Under the pieces are notes generated by a model that was given only the letters and a program-made list of their open reading frames with translations, was not told where the DNA came from and ran no database searches. Both the position numbers and the translations under genes were made by a program. Below, piece after piece: positions 25,245 through 34,138 of a stretch of DNA of 51,416 bases. Origin of the DNA: Chloroflexota bacterium (GTDB taxonomy: Bacteria; Chloroflexota; Dehalococcoidia; JACQUA01). Numbering within the stretch: the first letter of the stretch is position 1; each line of letters begins with the position of its first letter. The stretch is taken from the NCBI GenBank assembly GCA_016210565.1, contig JACQUA010000144.1, positions 1-51,416 on the forward strand. Direction: 5' to 3'.

Positions 25245-25396
25245 CCGCCATTGCGAGGAATCCCGACTCGTCGGGACGACGAAGCAATCTCATGGCCCTT
25301 CCGTCATCCGTCATAGCGACGAACCAAGTGACAAAGCAATCCCATGGTCGAAGAGTCGGGGAGATTGCTTCGCTGCGCTCGCAATGACGGGGCATA
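25245..25396. repeat. TGCGAGGAATCCCGACTCGTCGGGA-type repeat (copy 1)
   Basis: ttgcgaggaatcccgactcg followed by tcgggacgacgaagcaatctc, and an inverted gagattgcttcgctgcgctcgcaatgacgg at the end. It fills the gap between miaB and nadA. Copy 2 is at 43570-43698. Confidence 0.7.
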
Positions 25397-25405
25397 GGCA
25401 TGGAT

Positions 25406-26902
25406 TTAGACCGCTAAAATTGGCTCGCCCGTCAGCGACCACGGGCTCGTTCTGTCAATGCGGACGCAGACCAGTTTCCCCACCAGGTCGCCGCCGGCCT
25501 CAAAGAACACCAGCTTGTTGCTCCTGGTGCGGCCCGACCACTTCTCCCCGGCCCGCTTCTCCACCAGCACCTCCACGGTCTTCCCGGCCAGCTCCGAGTT
25601 GATCTCTCCGGCCACCTTTTCCTGGAGCGCCTCTACTCTTTGCAGCCGGGCCATCTTAACTTCAACCGGAACATCGTCTTTCAGGGTTCGCGAGGCCAGC
25701 GTGCCGGCACGCGGCGAATAGGCGGCCACATGGACCGCATCGAACCGCACTTCTTCCAGCAGCCGATACGTATCCAGGAACTGTTCTTCCGTCTCGCCGG
25801 GAAACCCGACGATCACGTCGGTGCTCAAAGCCGCGTCCGGCAGGAAGCGGCGTATTTCCTCGATCAGTTTGCGGTAATTGGCCGAAGTATATCCCCGCCT
25901 CATCGCCTTCAAAATCTCATCGTTGCCCGATTGCACCGGCAGATTGATGTGCCGGCAGACTTTATCCATGCCGGCAATCATCCGGATGAGCCGTAGCGTC
26001 ATGTCCTTGGGATGGGATGTCAAAAAGCGCAGGCGGTACAGCCCTTCGATCTCGTTGAGCTCCTGCAGCAGGACCGCAAGGTCGGCAGGTTCCGGCAGGT
26101 CATGTCCGTAGGAGTCCACGTTCTGCCCCACCAGCGTGACCTCTCTGACCCCCCGCGCCGCCATGCCCCGGACCTCGGAGATTATCTCGGCGGCCGGGCG
26201 GCTCTTTTCCCTGCCCCTCCGGTAGGGGACGATACAGTAGGAACAAAAATTGTCGCAGCCGTGGATAACTGGAACGTAGGCGACCGGGGAATCCCCCTTT
26301 TGTCCCCCTTTTTCAAAGGGGGATTCAGGGGGATTCTCTCCTCTTTTCGCAAAGGGAGATGGCAGGTCTTCTCCCCTTCTGGCAAAGAGGGACGTCATAC
26401 CTCTTCCCCCTTTCGCAAAGGGGGATACAGAGGGATTTTCTCCTCCGTTCGCAAAGGGAGATGGCAGGTCTTCTCTCCCTCTGGCAAAGAGGGATGTCAT
26501 ATCTCTTCCCCCTTTCGCAAAGGGGGATACAGGGGGATTCGCGCCCCCCAGTCCTTTGCTCACCCCCCAGGCGGCGATATCGCCGTATTCGCCCGCCTTG
26601 AAAAAAGCGTCCACGTGGGGATATAGCCGCCGCAGCTCATCCGTCTGACCGTCCACCAGGCAACCGATAACGATAATGGAAGCGTCCGGCCTTTTCCTCT
26701 TGAGGGCAGCCAGGCTGCCTATTTTGCTGACCACCCGGTTTTCCGCTTTCTGGCGCACCACGCAGCTATTGAGAACGATGGTATCCGCGGACTGCACGTC
26801 CGGCGCCGGCGCCAGGCCCCAGCTATCGAAAAGGCCTTTGACCCTTTCCGAGTCTGCCTTGTTCATTTGACAGCCGATGGTCCAGATATAGTATGAAGCC
26901 AA
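25406..26902 (-). CDS. miaB: tRNA-2-methylthio-N6-dimethylallyladenosine synthase with repeat-encoded insertion
   Basis: A 498-residue radical-SAM enzyme that adds a methylthio group at tRNA A37. The N-terminal domain has Cys11, Cys47 and Cys81 for the auxiliary cluster. The radical-SAM motif is CDNFCSYC (Cys216, 220, 223). A C-terminal TRAM domain is present. Between the two domains, residues about 119-205 are an insertion of SPFAKGG-like units; without it the length is about 410, close to the normal 430-450. The frame is kept because the DNA units are 102 bp. Both cluster sites are intact, so it is probably active with a long loop. Confidence 0.93.
   Translation of the reverse strand: MASYYIWTIGCQMNKADSERVKGLFDSWGLAPAPDVQSADTIVLNSCVVRQKAENRVVSKIGSLAALKRKRPDASIIVIGCLVDGQTDELRRLYPHVDAFFKAGEYGDIAAWGVSKGLGGANPPVSPFAKGGRDMTSLFARGREDLPSPFANGGENPSVSPFAKGGRGMTSLFARRGEDLPSPFAKRGENPPESPFEKGGQKGDSPVAYVPVIHGCDNFCSYCIVPYRRGREKSRPAAEIISEVRGMAARGVREVTLVGQNVDSYGHDLPEPADLAVLLQELNEIEGLYRLRFLTSHPKDMTLRLIRMIAGMDKVCRHINLPVQSGNDEILKAMRRGYTSANYRKLIEEIRRFLPDAALSTDVIVGFPGETEEQFLDTYRLLEEVRFDAVHVAAYSPRAGTLASRTLKDDVPVEVKMARLQRVEALQEKVAGEINSELAGKTVEVLVEKRAGEKWSGRTRSNKLVFFEAGGDLVGKLVCVRIDRTSPWSLTGEPILAV
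26287..26548. repeat. 102-bp in-frame tandem repeat inside miaB
   Basis: tttcgcaaag (or tttttcaaag) starts at 26309, 26411 and 26513, exactly 102 bp apart. Two full units and a partial third are present. Each unit encodes 34 residues, with SPFAKGG and TSLFAR subunits. Sub-elements such as cccctttcgcaaaggggg are palindromic. This is a dispersed palindromic repeat inserted without breaking the reading frame. Confidence 0.85.
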
Positions 26903-26914
26903 TTTGGTCCTTCT

Positions 26915-27056
26915 TGACCGGTACGACAGGCCACCGTGCCTGTCGTGTCCCCGGGGCAGGCCACCGTGCCTGTCGCCTGGCCACCGTGCCTGTCGCGTGG
27001 CGCGGACCGCCCATCACTTCGCGGGCAGGCCACCCTGCCCCTTCCCCCGGCCGTAA
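26915..27056. repeat. GACAGGCCACCGTGCCTGTCG repeat cluster (copy 1)
   Basis: ggtacgacaggccaccgtgc with cctgtcg, then two further ccaccgtgcctgtcg units and a decayed gcaggccaccctgccc. gacaggc and gcctgtc are inverted, so each unit is a hairpin. The same family lies at 40789-40966. Confidence 0.75.
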
Positions 27057-27170
27057 CGGGTCTGAATGATTCCATCCGTCGTGTCCAGCGCCATGATATC
27101 CACGAACGCTCCGTCCAGCCCTTTCAGTTCTTACTTCCCACATCACACTTCACACCGTCCACATCCATGA

Positions 27171-27262
27171 TGGCGGAGGGGATGGGATTCGAACCCATGA
27201 CCCAGGTTTCCCCGGGCAACCGCTTAGCAGGCGGCCGCACTAGACCACTATGCGACCCCTCC
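27171..27262 (-). tRNA. tRNA-Ser (GCU anticodon)
   Basis: On the - strand 27262 to 27171 reads ggaggggtcgcatagtgg... and ends ...cccctccgcca. Acceptor stem ggagggg pairs with cccctcc. The anticodon loop is ctgctaa (anticodon GCU, decoding AGC and AGU). A long variable arm (about ttgcccggggaaacctgggtc) identifies a class II serine tRNA. The T loop is ttcgaat. The 3' CCA is encoded. It lies just downstream of the defence operon. Confidence 0.95.
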
Positions 27263-27423
27263 GTAGACGAACCACAGAAGAAAACGAAAGGACAACAGAT
27301 GCCCTTCTTGGAACTGACGTGGCCCTGAGTTTCGTTTTCAATATATCACAAAGACCCTACCCTTTCAACCGCACCACCCCCGCCCGCCGCGACCGGCAAC
27401 CCACCACGCAGCCACTATCTCGT

Positions 27424-28086
27424 CTACAACTTACCAGATTCGAGGAAGCTGAAATAGCCGCTCCGGTTGAAGATGATGTGATCCAGGAGGGCGATACCCA
27501 CCACGTTCCCCGCCGCTTTGAGCTGACCGGTTATCTCAACATCGGCCAACGATGGCTCCAGGCCACCGCTCGGGTGATTGTGCGCCACGATGACCGCCGA
27601 GGCGCGGTCGGCCAGCGCATCGGCGAAAACCTCCCTGGGGTGAACGGGCGAACGGTCGATCAGGCCGATGGAAACGACCCGGATGTTCAGGATCTCGTTG
27701 GCGCCGTTGATGCTGGCGCACAGAAAGTGCTCCTGCCTGCGGTCGGCGTAGTGCCGCACGTGCGGCAGGAGGTCCGCCGGGGTTTCGATCTTAACCCCCT
27801 CGGGTTTGATGCGGCGCCTGGCGAACTCAATGGCCGCCAGGATCAACGCCGCCTTGGCTTCGCCCATGCCTTCGAAACCAGTGAGATCCTCCGGCCGGAC
27901 CGCCAACCCCTTCTCGTCTATTACCTTGCGCACTTCGCCCGCCAGCGTCATCACGTCCACCGCCGGGGTGCCTTTCCCCAGCAACACCGCCAGCAGCTCC
28001 TGGTCGCTCAGCGCCGCTGCCCCGTTCCGCAGCAGCTTCTCCCGCGGCCGGTCCTGCTCCGGGATGTCGTTCATCTTCCTGCTCAT
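27424..28086 (-). CDS. radC: RadC-family JAB/MPN protein
   Basis: A 220-residue protein. An N-terminal helix-hairpin-helix region (LTGFEGMGEAKAALIL) is followed by a JAB1/MPN domain with the metal motif HNHPSGGLEPSLAD (HxH plus Asp). RadC homologues were once tied to DNA repair, but their role is unproven; they often sit in islands and defence loci. Its start is 1 nt past the hsdR stop, so it is the last gene of the hsd operon. The ATG at 28074 is an alternative. A possible role in defence is only context-based. Confidence 0.85.
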   Translation of the reverse strand: MSRKMNDIPEQDRPREKLLRNGAAALSDQELLAVLLGKGTPAVDVMTLAGEVRKVIDEKGLAVRPEDLTGFEGMGEAKAALILAAIEFARRRIKPEGVKIETPADLLPHVRHYADRRQEHFLCASINGANEILNIRVVSIGLIDRSPVHPREVFADALADRASAVIVAHNHPSGGLEPSLADVEITGQLKAAGNVVGIALLDHIIFNRSGYFSFLESGKL

Positions 28087-28087
28087 C

Positions 28088-31024
28088 TCATAGCGCCGCC
28101 ATCGCCAGGTGGGTTTGAATCACGGTCACGGCCATGATGTCAAAAATGCCGCCCATTTCTGTGTACTTGATATCCGCCAGTTCCTCGTAGCGCCCCAGGA
28201 CATCGTACCTCGTCTGTATTTCCCCGTGGACCTGCCCCCTGTAGGAGCCCTCAAGAAACGGGACATCCTCCCGGTGGGCCTCCACTACGCCGCGAATGCC
28301 CGAATCCGCGGCCTTTTCTTCAGTAACCTGCTTGATATACAGCGCTTCCTCGTCGCTGATCTGGAATTTGGCCCGGACCTGATCGATCATGTCCTGGACC
28401 GAGACCTTCTTGGGCGGCGGGCCCGCCCCCTTCTTGCCTCCGCCCGCTTTGAGCTTGACCACTCCAGCGGCGCTGTGGACTTCCCCCTGGAACTGCACCG
28501 CCGCCCTGACCACCTCTGTTTGCCGGATTTGCTTCATCAGCTCCGACACGCTTCCTGTTTTGACAAGCTGCGGCCCGACGTAATCGGCGAAAGTCGCGAA
28601 CTCCCTGATTTCACCGGAATAGGTGAAGAAGCACGTGAGGAAATGGAAGCTCTTCACGAACCTGGCCAGCAGGTAAACAAACTCTTTGCGGTGTTCCGCC
28701 GAGGTCAATCTCGTCTGGAAGCGAGCGCGCAGGCCGTTGACCATGAACTGCACCTGGGCGTCCGTCCCCGGGACCACCAGCACCTTCATCAGGGCGGCGG
28801 CATCGTCCTGCGTGAAGACGCCTTGCTCCAGAATTTGCCGGTACAGGCGCGTACAGACCTCCGGGTCCGGCTCGTCCGGGACGAAGGGCGTTCCCTTTCG
28901 GTACATGGCGAATGCTTTCAGAATGGCCGTGGCGTTGTTCGTAAAGTCCACCACCACCACGCGGTCCTTCCCCGCGTGGCTCCGGTTCAGGCGCGATACG
29001 GTCTGCACGGCGTTGCGCCCTATGACCGGTTTGTCCAGGAACATTCCAGCCAGCAGGGGCTGGTCAAAACCCGTCTGGAACTTGTTGGCCACCACCATCA
29101 GCCGGTAGTCCTCGCCTTCGAAGCGATTTTCGATCAGTTCCCCCTCTTTGAGTTCGTTGACGGCATGCTCGCTGAAAGCCGCATTGGTCTCCGGATGTAC
29201 GAAATCCGAAAAGGCATACAGCACTTTGTAGCCGGCGCCGCGCTCTTTGAGCTTCTCCTTGATGATGTTGAAGTACCGCAATCCAGCCACGCGCGACGTC
29301 GCCACGACCATCGCCTTGGCCCGCCCCCCGATGAGCGGACTGACGTCCTTCTCGAAGATGCGCAGCATCACCTCTGCCTTGTATTGAATCAGCCCGTCGT
29401 CCTGGTAGGCCACGTTTTGCAGCGCTTTGGCCACGACCCCCTTCGGATACAGCTCATCCTCCTCGTCGGGCTTGGGGACCACCGCACAGTGCAGGTTATA
29501 AAGCGTCTTGTACGAGATCACGCTTGCCGCCACGTCCACGATGTAGCCCTCGGCGATGGCCTCGGCTTCGCTGTAGGTGTCGAACGGGTCGCCGAACAGG
29601 GTGACCGTGGCCGGAGCCGGGGTTGCCGTAAAGGCAACGAAAAGCTGGTTGCGGTCGTGCTCGCGAATGACCTTCGCTATGCTTTCTTCGTCGTCCAGGC
29701 TGTCCTCCACCACGTCTTCCCCGTCAGGCTCCTCAGCCTTACGAAAGGGCACCCGGATCGCCACGGCCATCCGGCCTTCCTGCGACCGGTGGGCCTCGTC
29801 GATCAGGAACGCGACGCGCAGGTTCTTCATATCCGCGTTCTTCTCAATCTCATCGAGGACCCAGGCGAACTTCTGCTGGGTGGTGACGATGATTGGCCTG
29901 CGCCCCTTCAAGAAGCGCGGCAGGTCTTCCGACTTCCTGGCAAGTCCCACCACGTCCTTCAGGTGGGTGAACTTCTCGATGTCTTCGCGAATGTTCGTAT
30001 CGAGCGACTTTCGGTCGGTAAGGATGAAGACCATGTCCACCAACTTATCGTTCGTGCCTGCCGTGTACAAGCTGTGGAGCCGGTCCGCCAGCCAGCAGAT
30101 GGAGAGGGTCTTACCGCTGCCGGCGGAGTGGGCGATAAGGTACTTCCGCCCGATGTCGCCCGTCGCGGCAAAATGCGCCGCCGCGTCCCCGGCCACCTTG
30201 CGCACCATCCGGCTCTGGTGGTAGCGAGGGAAAATGGTGAAAGCCGGCCGCTCCGGCTTGCCCTCCTCTCCCTTCCGCTCCGGAACGTACACCAGGAAGA
30301 AGGACAGCGCCTCCAGCAACTGGTCTTTCGATAGCACTTCCCGGTAGAGGAACTCCACCGGGTATTCCCCCGGCATCTGCGGCTGGTTGGTCAGGCCGGT
30401 GTTGTGCCAGCGGAAATTCTCGGCGCGTCGGGGGTCCGTCGCGGCCATGACATCTCCGGTGTCGGCCGCCAGGTAGAGGAAGGGGCGAACGAATATCTTA
30501 TTGGCATGGTCCCGCTTGACGTATTGCGCTACCGCATCGTGCACGGTCTGGTTCTTCTCGTGCTTCACCTCCAGGACCACGATGGGCAGGCCGTTGAGGA
30601 AGAAGACAAAGTCGATCTCCTCGCTCGTCCCGCCGAAATAGAAATGATGCCGGAAGGTGATATGGTTCTCCCCATACTTCTCCGCCGCGGCGCTCCCGGC
30701 AGAACGGGGCCTGGGGTAGTAGAGGTGAAATTCCAGACCCCGCACCTTCAGCCCCTGTCGCAGGATCATCCAGAGCGGCGTGAAGTGCAACTCTTTGCGG
30801 AGGGCGCGGAACACTTCATCCCGCGCGTCCGCGCCGTAGTCCTCCGCCAGCTTCTTGAGCGTGTCAGACTGGCTGGCCTTCAGAAAAGCCCAGAGGTGGT
30901 TTTCGCAGATACAGTTGTCCGCATCGGTGATGTCGCTTTGTTCCAGCACGCCGTAGTGGTGCACATCCTGCAAGAACTGCGCGACGTGGTCCTGAAAGGT
31001 TATCTCCGGCGCTTTCTTTGCCAT
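28088..31024 (-). CDS. hsdR: Type I restriction enzyme, R (endonuclease/translocase) subunit
   Basis: A 978-residue subunit. The N-terminal PD-(D/E)xK nuclease is visible as EIDFVFFLNG...VVLEVKHEK. The SF2 translocase follows, with HSAGSGKTLS (Walker A), LIDEAHRSQEG (DEAH box) and a later QTVSRLNRSH (motif VI region). The C-terminal helical part binds HsdM. With HsdM and HsdS it cuts unmodified DNA far from its target. It lies 9 nt after the DUF4276 gene and 1 nt before radC. Start ATG 31024 fits the family length. Intact, no frameshift seen. Confidence 0.95.
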   Translation of the reverse strand: MAKKAPEITFQDHVAQFLQDVHHYGVLEQSDITDADNCICENHLWAFLKASQSDTLKKLAEDYGADARDEVFRALRKELHFTPLWMILRQGLKVRGLEFHLYYPRPRSAGSAAAEKYGENHITFRHHFYFGGTSEEIDFVFFLNGLPIVVLEVKHEKNQTVHDAVAQYVKRDHANKIFVRPFLYLAADTGDVMAATDPRRAENFRWHNTGLTNQPQMPGEYPVEFLYREVLSKDQLLEALSFFLVYVPERKGEEGKPERPAFTIFPRYHQSRMVRKVAGDAAAHFAATGDIGRKYLIAHSAGSGKTLSICWLADRLHSLYTAGTNDKLVDMVFILTDRKSLDTNIREDIEKFTHLKDVVGLARKSEDLPRFLKGRRPIIVTTQQKFAWVLDEIEKNADMKNLRVAFLIDEAHRSQEGRMAVAIRVPFRKAEEPDGEDVVEDSLDDEESIAKVIREHDRNQLFVAFTATPAPATVTLFGDPFDTYSEAEAIAEGYIVDVAASVISYKTLYNLHCAVVPKPDEEDELYPKGVVAKALQNVAYQDDGLIQYKAEVMLRIFEKDVSPLIGGRAKAMVVATSRVAGLRYFNIIKEKLKERGAGYKVLYAFSDFVHPETNAAFSEHAVNELKEGELIENRFEGEDYRLMVVANKFQTGFDQPLLAGMFLDKPVIGRNAVQTVSRLNRSHAGKDRVVVVDFTNNATAILKAFAMYRKGTPFVPDEPDPEVCTRLYRQILEQGVFTQDDAAALMKVLVVPGTDAQVQFMVNGLRARFQTRLTSAEHRKEFVYLLARFVKSFHFLTCFFTYSGEIREFATFADYVGPQLVKTGSVSELMKQIRQTEVVRAAVQFQGEVHSAAGVVKLKAGGGKKGAGPPPKKVSVQDMIDQVRAKFQISDEEALYIKQVTEEKAADSGIRGVVEAHREDVPFLEGSYRGQVHGEIQTRYDVLGRYEELADIKYTEMGGIFDIMAVTVIQTHLAMAAL

Positions 31025-31033
31025 CGCGGACCC

Positions 31034-31726
31034 TTAGCGGGGCCAGGCCTCCAGGCGTTCCAGCCACTCCCTGAAATGCGGACACTGAGCGCGGATGGAT
31101 TCGAGTCCGATCTCGATCACAGCCAGGAGCCCCTGGAAAGGCTTCTGGTAACCGGGAACCAGATCCTCCGCCCGTTTCGACGGGTGTCCCGCGGGTGAGT
31201 CGTTGATCTCCTCCGGCGTGGCGAACTGGTCCCGAATTGCCTGAAGCCGCGGTCCCAGGTCCGGGCGGCCGATTGCCCGCGCAAAATGCCCGCAATCGCT
31301 GAAGAGCATCCCTTCGAACTCGTGCATCATCACGTAGGGAACAAAACGCCGGGGATCGAAACGGTCGTCCAGTCCCGCGCGGATGTCGTTCAGCAGAGCC
31401 CTTTCGACCGTTGCGGCTTTCGCGGGGAAGGGCCGGCGGGCCGCGTCCTCCCGTCCCGGCCAGGCCCCCTCGCCGGTCTGCGGCAGCCCGTAGTAATCCA
31501 CCATGGTGGTGGCCAGGCAGCCCGGGTCTTCCCTCAGGTGGTTTACGATGTCTCTGCGCGCCTCGCGCCAGGCGCGGATGCCGCCGCGCAAGGCCCGCCG
31601 CCGGGCGTTGCCCAGCAGCCGGGGACTGACCCCGGTGTAGCCGCTCCGGCAAAGGTGCGGGGCAAGGACCTCGTTCACAAAGGTCTCTTCCGTTTGTCCC
31701 TCAACGTGAATCAATAACCTGGGCAT
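31034..31726 (-). CDS. DUF4276 family protein, likely TOPRIM-like effector
   Basis: A 230-residue protein. LLIHVEGQTEETFV at the N-terminus matches the DUF4276 start and looks like the first TOPRIM acidic motif, as in RloB and OLD nucleases. An acidic-Met segment (MMHEFEGMLFSD) follows in the middle. The ATG at 31726 is used; the ATPase gene reads 16 nt into it. It always seems paired with the ATPase upstream. From analogous two-gene systems (RloA/RloB, AbiL, PARIS) I infer a toxic nuclease held in check by the ATPase. The nuclease activity itself is not shown by the sequence. Confidence 0.75.
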   Translation of the reverse strand: MPRLLIHVEGQTEETFVNEVLAPHLCRSGYTGVSPRLLGNARRRALRGGIRAWREARRDIVNHLREDPGCLATTMVDYYGLPQTGEGAWPGREDAARRPFPAKAATVERALLNDIRAGLDDRFDPRRFVPYVMMHEFEGMLFSDCGHFARAIGRPDLGPRLQAIRDQFATPEEINDSPAGHPSKRAEDLVPGYQKPFQGLLAVIEIGLESIRAQCPHFREWLERLEAWPR

Positions 31727-32838
31727 GAGGTCGTTTCTCCCGCAGGACGCCCGCCCAGCTCGTTCTTCTCCCAGAGTTGCCCCAGGCTGTAGTCCTCCAG
31801 CCACGTCTTCAACCGCTCCGGGTCCAGTCTGCTGAGCACGGTAGCTCCGTTCACGAGGTCGGCCACCAGCACATCGCCGGCCTCGAAGTGGTCCAGCAGG
31901 AGGGATGATTGCGTGGACAGGATCACCTGGGTCTTTGATGCCGCCTGCTTGACCAGCGAAGCAAGAAGAGTAATGGCGTAGGGATGGAGACCGAGCTCCG
32001 GTTCATCCACCAGGATGACCGACGGCCGGTAGTTCTCCGGCTGGAGAAACAGGGTGGCCAGCGCCATGAACCGCAGTGTGCCGTCCGACAGCGATGAGGC
32101 GTCGAAGTAGGCATCGGAACCTTTGTGCCGCCATTCCAGCCGGATCTTGTCCCTGTTGAGCTCCATCGGCGCCAGTTGAAAATCATCAAAAAAGGGGGCG
32201 GCGCACTGCACCGTGCGGCGGACCAGGCTGTAAGAAGTCTCGTGCTTCTCACGCAGGAAGTAGAGGAATGCCGCCAGGTTCGCGCCGTCGGGACGGAGGA
32301 AGCGGTTATCGTTGACGTCCGCGTTCTTCTTCATCGGCGAACTGGAGCCGGTGTCGTGAAAATGATACACCCGCCAGCTATCGAGGTGGGCCCGCACATA
32401 CTTCGCAACCCCCGCAGGCCTCGGGACGCTGATGCCGGCCTCTTTGCCAGCCGGGGAAAGCCTCTGTGGCAATGGGCTATCGTAAGAAAGCTTATTCCAG
32501 TAGGAGACCGTCTCCAAGAACGGCGACAGTTCATCGGTCTCTGTCGGCCGAAGGTGAATCGTGTATTCGTTTGTCTTGTCCTCGAAGGAGATATGGATGT
32601 ACATGTCCTTTGTCACCTTCGAACCAAAATACAGCACCTTCTCCGCGCCACCGGCCTTGACGACATAGTCCTGCAACTGTCCTGCCCGGATAGCATGGAG
32701 GAACGAAAAAACTCCAATGAAGTTCGACTTCCCGGAGCCATTGGCGCCGATGAGCACGTTGACCGCCCCCAGCTTCAGGCCTTCAATGGCAGCGATGCTC
32801 TTGAAGCCCTTGACCGTGATGCTGTCAAGCTCAACCAT
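31711..32838 (-). CDS. ABC/SMC-like AAA ATPase (RloA-like)
   Basis: A 375-residue ATPase of the AAA_21/AAA_15 type. Motifs: LIGANGSGKSNF (Walker A), SLSDGTLRFMAL (ABC signature-like), VILVDEPELGLHP (Walker B plus D-loop) and STQSS (switch). The ATG at 32838 overlaps the hsdS stop by 8 nt. An earlier start at 32901 would add 21 residues inside hsdS. Its 3' end overlaps the DUF4276 gene by 16 nt. Position between hsdS and hsdR matches the R-linked ORFs (rlo) first described in Campylobacter hsd loci, from memory. I infer an ATP-dependent sensor or regulator of the DUF4276 partner. Confidence 0.82.
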   Translation of the reverse strand: MVELDSITVKGFKSIAAIEGLKLGAVNVLIGANGSGKSNFIGVFSFLHAIRAGQLQDYVVKAGGAEKVLYFGSKVTKDMYIHISFEDKTNEYTIHLRPTETDELSPFLETVSYWNKLSYDSPLPQRLSPAGKEAGISVPRPAGVAKYVRAHLDSWRVYHFHDTGSSSPMKKNADVNDNRFLRPDGANLAAFLYFLREKHETSYSLVRRTVQCAAPFFDDFQLAPMELNRDKIRLEWRHKGSDAYFDASSLSDGTLRFMALATLFLQPENYRPSVILVDEPELGLHPYAITLLASLVKQAASKTQVILSTQSSLLLDHFEAGDVLVADLVNGATVLSRLDPERLKTWLEDYSLGQLWEKNELGGRPAGETTSCPGY

Positions 32839-34138
32839 TGGCCTTTGTTCCCCCGCCGCACGCCACCGGGACTTTTGCCTGATCTCTGGCGGCAGCGACA
32901 TCCGCCTCAGATATCCGCCTCCGGCCGGTGACGCACTCGTGAATCAGAGACTTGCGATAGGCGATGAGGGCACCGATTTGAGCATTGATGGCCCCAACGA
33001 GACGAGTGATTTGCCCCAGTTTACCATCAAGAAGGCGGCAAATTGCTTCTTGCTCCCTCGCGGGAGGAATCGGCAGGTTGAACTTCGCTAGCTGTGTCGG
33101 CCAGTTGACACGCGGCATCTTTGCTCCGTAGGCAAGCACATTGCACCGGTCGATGAACCAGGGTGAAGCGACACAGTAGAAGAGAAAGCGACCGATGATT
33201 CGTTCGGGTTTGAATACAAGGATTTCCCCTGTGCATTTACCATCAAACTCCGCGTGATAGTATTTTTCGAGGTACGGGCGCAGTTTCCCAAAAAGCACGT
33301 CGCCACGATTGAATATCGTCACTGCGGTTTCTACCTCAAGAGTATCACCACGGCTTATTATGCGGCCTGTGCCAGATTCCAGGTCTTCAAGCTCAAGATA
33401 ATCCATTTGCTCACTGATAACGTCGGTCTTTTTGCGGCGTAGCGCAACAACATCTTTCATTCGATCCGCCTGCCAGTGCACCGGAATCTTCCGAATTCCC
33501 TCATTGTCTACGTGCTTTAACGTTACACCTTCAACAAGGCCATTGGTGACAGCGGTTTGGATCGTGGATTTGCGCAAGCTGTCGAGGATTTCGAGCTGCC
33601 GGCGTTTGGCGGCCACCGCAGCGTCAATCGCTGCGCAAGTCGCGTCCAGATATGCGGCAATCCGCTCTTGCTCCCAGAGCGGGGGAACGGGCACGTTCAA
33701 GTGAGACATCTGTGTTTGCCAACTCACCCGGGGCATCTTCGCGCCATAGGCAAGGGCGTTACATCGTTCAATGAACCAATGCGATCCAAGGCAGTAGAAC
33801 AAGAAGCGGCCGGCTATTCGCTCTGGCTTGAAGGCAAGGATTTCGCCTGTGCACTTTCCGTCGAACTCGGCTTGGTAATATTTTTCGAGGTACGGCCTCA
33901 GCTTGCCGAACAACACGTCCCCCCGTTTGAACAGCGTGACCGCACTTTCAACCTCGAGCGTGTTTCGCCGACCCAAGATTTGCCCCGTGCCGGATTCAAC
34001 GTCCTCAAGCTCGAGATAATCCTCGTCTACGCTGGGGACATCAGTCTTGTCGTTGCGAAGCGTGACAAGATCTTTCAGCCGGTCGAAGTTCCATGCAGCC
34101 GGAAGCGTGTCGAGCAGGCTGTCATGTTGGTTGCTCAT
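32831..34138 (-). CDS. hsdS: Type I restriction enzyme, S (specificity) subunit with duplicated recognition domain
   Basis: A 435-residue specificity subunit. The ATG at 34138 overlaps the hsdM stop as ATGA. Two target-recognition domains (residues about 20-160 and 226-366) are each followed by a conserved helix (EQERIAAYLDATCAAIDAA; EQEAICRLLDGKLGQITRL). Residues 31-160 and 237-366 align without gaps at about 98 of 130 identical positions by my count. Most HsdS proteins have two different domains. Near identity implies a palindromic bipartite target with the same half-site on each strand. A longer reading to 34393 runs antisense-free but adds 85 residues within hsdM and is not used. Confidence 0.93.
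   Translation of the reverse strand: MSNQHDSLLDTLPAAWNFDRLKDLVTLRNDKTDVPSVDEDYLELEDVESGTGQILGRRNTLEVESAVTLFKRGDVLFGKLRPYLEKYYQAEFDGKCTGEILAFKPERIAGRFLFYCLGSHWFIERCNALAYGAKMPRVSWQTQMSHLNVPVPPLWEQERIAAYLDATCAAIDAAVAAKRRQLEILDSLRKSTIQTAVTNGLVEGVTLKHVDNEGIRKIPVHWQADRMKDVVALRRKKTDVISEQMDYLELEDLESGTGRIISRGDTLEVETAVTIFNRGDVLFGKLRPYLEKYYHAEFDGKCTGEILVFKPERIIGRFLFYCVASPWFIDRCNVLAYGAKMPRVNWPTQLAKFNLPIPPAREQEAICRLLDGKLGQITRLVGAINAQIGALIAYRKSLIHECVTGRRRISEADVAAARDQAKVPVACGGGTKANG

Noticed and set aside
26287-26548. CRISPR array in the 102-bp regular repeat
   Set aside because: The repeats are contiguous with no unique spacers and are in frame within miaB; no cas genes are near.
27424-28086. RadC as a proven defence component
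   Set aside because: Only co-transcription supports it; the family's role is unsettled, so it is listed as context only.
28109-30334. 741-codon open frame on the + strand opposite hsdR
   Set aside because: Antisense shadow of hsdR; no known motif and no ribosome site.
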